Origin: Candidatus Latescibacterota bacterium | Lineage (GTDB): Bacteria; Krumholzibacteriota; Krumholzibacteriia; Krumholzibacteriales; WJIX01 | Direction: 5' to 3' | Assembly (NCBI GenBank): GCA_030643145.1 | Contig: DAOWMJ010000120.1 | Span: forward strand, 1 to 6,201 | Length of the DNA: 6,201 nucleotides | Part shown: positions 5,438-6,201 of the stretch, piece by piece | Numbering within the stretch: position 1 is the first letter of the stretch | Layout: each line of letters begins with the position of its first letter | The notes under the pieces: model-generated | Told to the model about the DNA's origin: nothing | Seen by the model: the letters and a program-made list of their open reading frames with translations, nothing else | Databases searched by the model: none | Made by a program: the position numbers and the translations under genes

Positions 5438-6201
5438 ATGGATAAAATCAAACTCAAAATCAACGGGGAGGAAATAGAGGCTGATTCGGGAGCCACGATA
5501 TTAGAGGTAGTAAGAAAAAAAGAGCTTGATGAGATTCCTACAATTTGTCATTCGCCTGAGCTCGAACCTGATCCCTCCTGTTTTGTGTGTGTTGTAGAGG
5601 TAAAGGGAAGGCCGAATCTTGTGCCGTCATGCTCTACTGTGGTAGTGCCCGGAATGGAAGTGGAGACACGGAATGAGCGCGTTATGGCTGCAAGAAAGAT
5701 GGCTCTGGAGCTGTTACTTTCAAATCATTACGCGGACTGTGTTTCTCCGTGTACAGAGGCTTGCCCCGCCGGGGTTGATGTTCAGGGCTACATTGCTTTA
5801 TCTGCTATGGGAGAGTACAAACGCGCCGTCGATCTTATTCGGGAAAGTAATCCTCTGCCGGCTGTTTGTGGAAGGGTATGTGTACGTAAGTGCGAAGTGG
5901 TTTGCCGCCGGTGCGATATTGACGCCCCTGTCGCGATAAACAACATTAAGCGTTTTCTGACTGATTTTCCCGGAATCTATGATGCAGACCCCCGGTGTGA
6001 GCCTTCCACAGGCAAAACGGTGGGGATCGTAGGCTCAGGACCCGCCGGATTGACCGTTGCCTGGTTTTTGGGTAAAAGGGGACACAAACCCGTAATCTAT
6101 GAATCTCAACCTCGTTCGGGCGGTATGGTCCGCTATGGAATTCCTGAGTATCGTTTGCCGGACGCTGTACTCGATGCTGAAGTGGATTATATTTGCAGAG
6201 C
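5438..6201 (+). CDS. [2Fe-2S] ferredoxin domain fused to GltD/NfnB-like FAD oxidoreductase, C-terminus cut by window edge
   Basis: The frame is open from ATG 5438 to the right edge (254 codons). Residues 1-75 are a NuoG/HydA-like [2Fe-2S] ferredoxin domain with Cys37, Cys48, Cys51 and Cys65. Next comes a cysteine-rich helical region of the glutamate-synthase small-subunit type: His97, Cys101, Cys105, Cys109, then Cys144, Cys148, Cys152, Cys156 (PAVCGRVC and onward), which would hold [4Fe-4S] clusters. A Rossmann FAD site GSGPAG is at 199-204, followed by GGMVRYGIPEYRLP at 228-241, a hallmark of the GltD/NfnB family. Such proteins transfer hydride between NAD(P)H and flavin and can bifurcate electrons. 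It follows the NuoF-like gene by 11 bases, so it is probably a subunit of the same complex, as in Stn-type transhydrogenases or hydrogenase- or formate dehydrogenase-linked complexes. The missing part would hold the NAD(P) site and any further cluster or catalytic domain. Confidence 0.92.
   Translation, partial: MDKIKLKINGEEIEADSGATILEVVRKKELDEIPTICHSPELEPDPSCFVCVVEVKGRPNLVPSCSTVVVPGMEVETRNERVMAARKMALELLLSNHYADCVSPCTEACPAGVDVQGYIALSAMGEYKRAVDLIRESNPLPAVCGRVCVRKCEVVCRRCDIDAPVAINNIKRFLTDFPGIYDADPRCEPSTGKTVGIVGSGPAGLTVAWFLGKRGHKPVIYESQPRSGGMVRYGIPEYRLPDAVLDAEVDYICR

Noticed and set aside
5673..5939. Plus-strand open frame of 88 codons
   Set aside because: It lies in another frame inside the [2Fe-2S]/GltD-like gene, whose cysteine motifs fall in the correct frame here.

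Overview
The window looks like bacterial chromosome from a strict or facultative anaerobe. The evidence is a dense cysteine-rich flavin and iron-sulfur gene set of the kind used for NAD(P)H/ferredoxin electron transfer in fermenting, acetogenic or syntrophic bacteria. Base composition is moderate, start codons are ATG or GTG, and most genes have clear GGAG-type Shine-Dalgarno sites. Nothing here fixes the phylum, and no mobile element, CRISPR array, tRNA or rRNA was seen.

Layout: (1) Positions 1-1376, minus strand, hold a nucleotide-sugar dehydrogenase of the UDP-glucose/GDP-mannose dehydrogenase family whose C-terminal end lies beyond the left edge. (2) Positions 1377-2010 are a 634-base divergent intergenic region. 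It carries a good minus-strand promoter candidate, a weaker plus-strand one, an imperfect stem-loop and a possible 29-codon short ORF. (3) Positions 2011-2997, plus strand, encode a response regulator with a receiver domain followed by two Lrp/AsnC ligand-binding-like domains and no recognisable DNA-binding domain. (4) Positions 3084-3575 encode a NuoE-like [2Fe-2S] subunit. (5) Positions 3648-5426 encode a long NuoF-like FMN/NADH subunit of the HydB/HndC type, with an N-terminal thioredoxin-like domain and a C-terminal two-cluster ferredoxin domain. (6) Positions 5438-6201 (cut by the right edge) encode a [2Fe-2S] ferredoxin domain fused to a GltD/NfnB-like FAD oxidoreductase.

The four plus-strand genes are probably one operon: same strand, gaps of 86, 72 and 11 bases, and no convincing terminator between them. 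NuoE and NuoF together form an NAD(H)-oxidising or NAD-reducing module. The third redox gene adds a second flavin and pyridine-nucleotide site. This combination matches the multi-subunit electron-bifurcating or transhydrogenase-type complexes (HydABC, Hyl and Sporomusa-type Nfn are relatives by architecture). The final partner (NADP, ferredoxin, H2 or formate) cannot be settled because the window stops inside the third subunit. The upstream regulator is the most unusual item: a phosphorylatable receiver joined to small-molecule-binding-type domains, sitting at the head of a redox operon.
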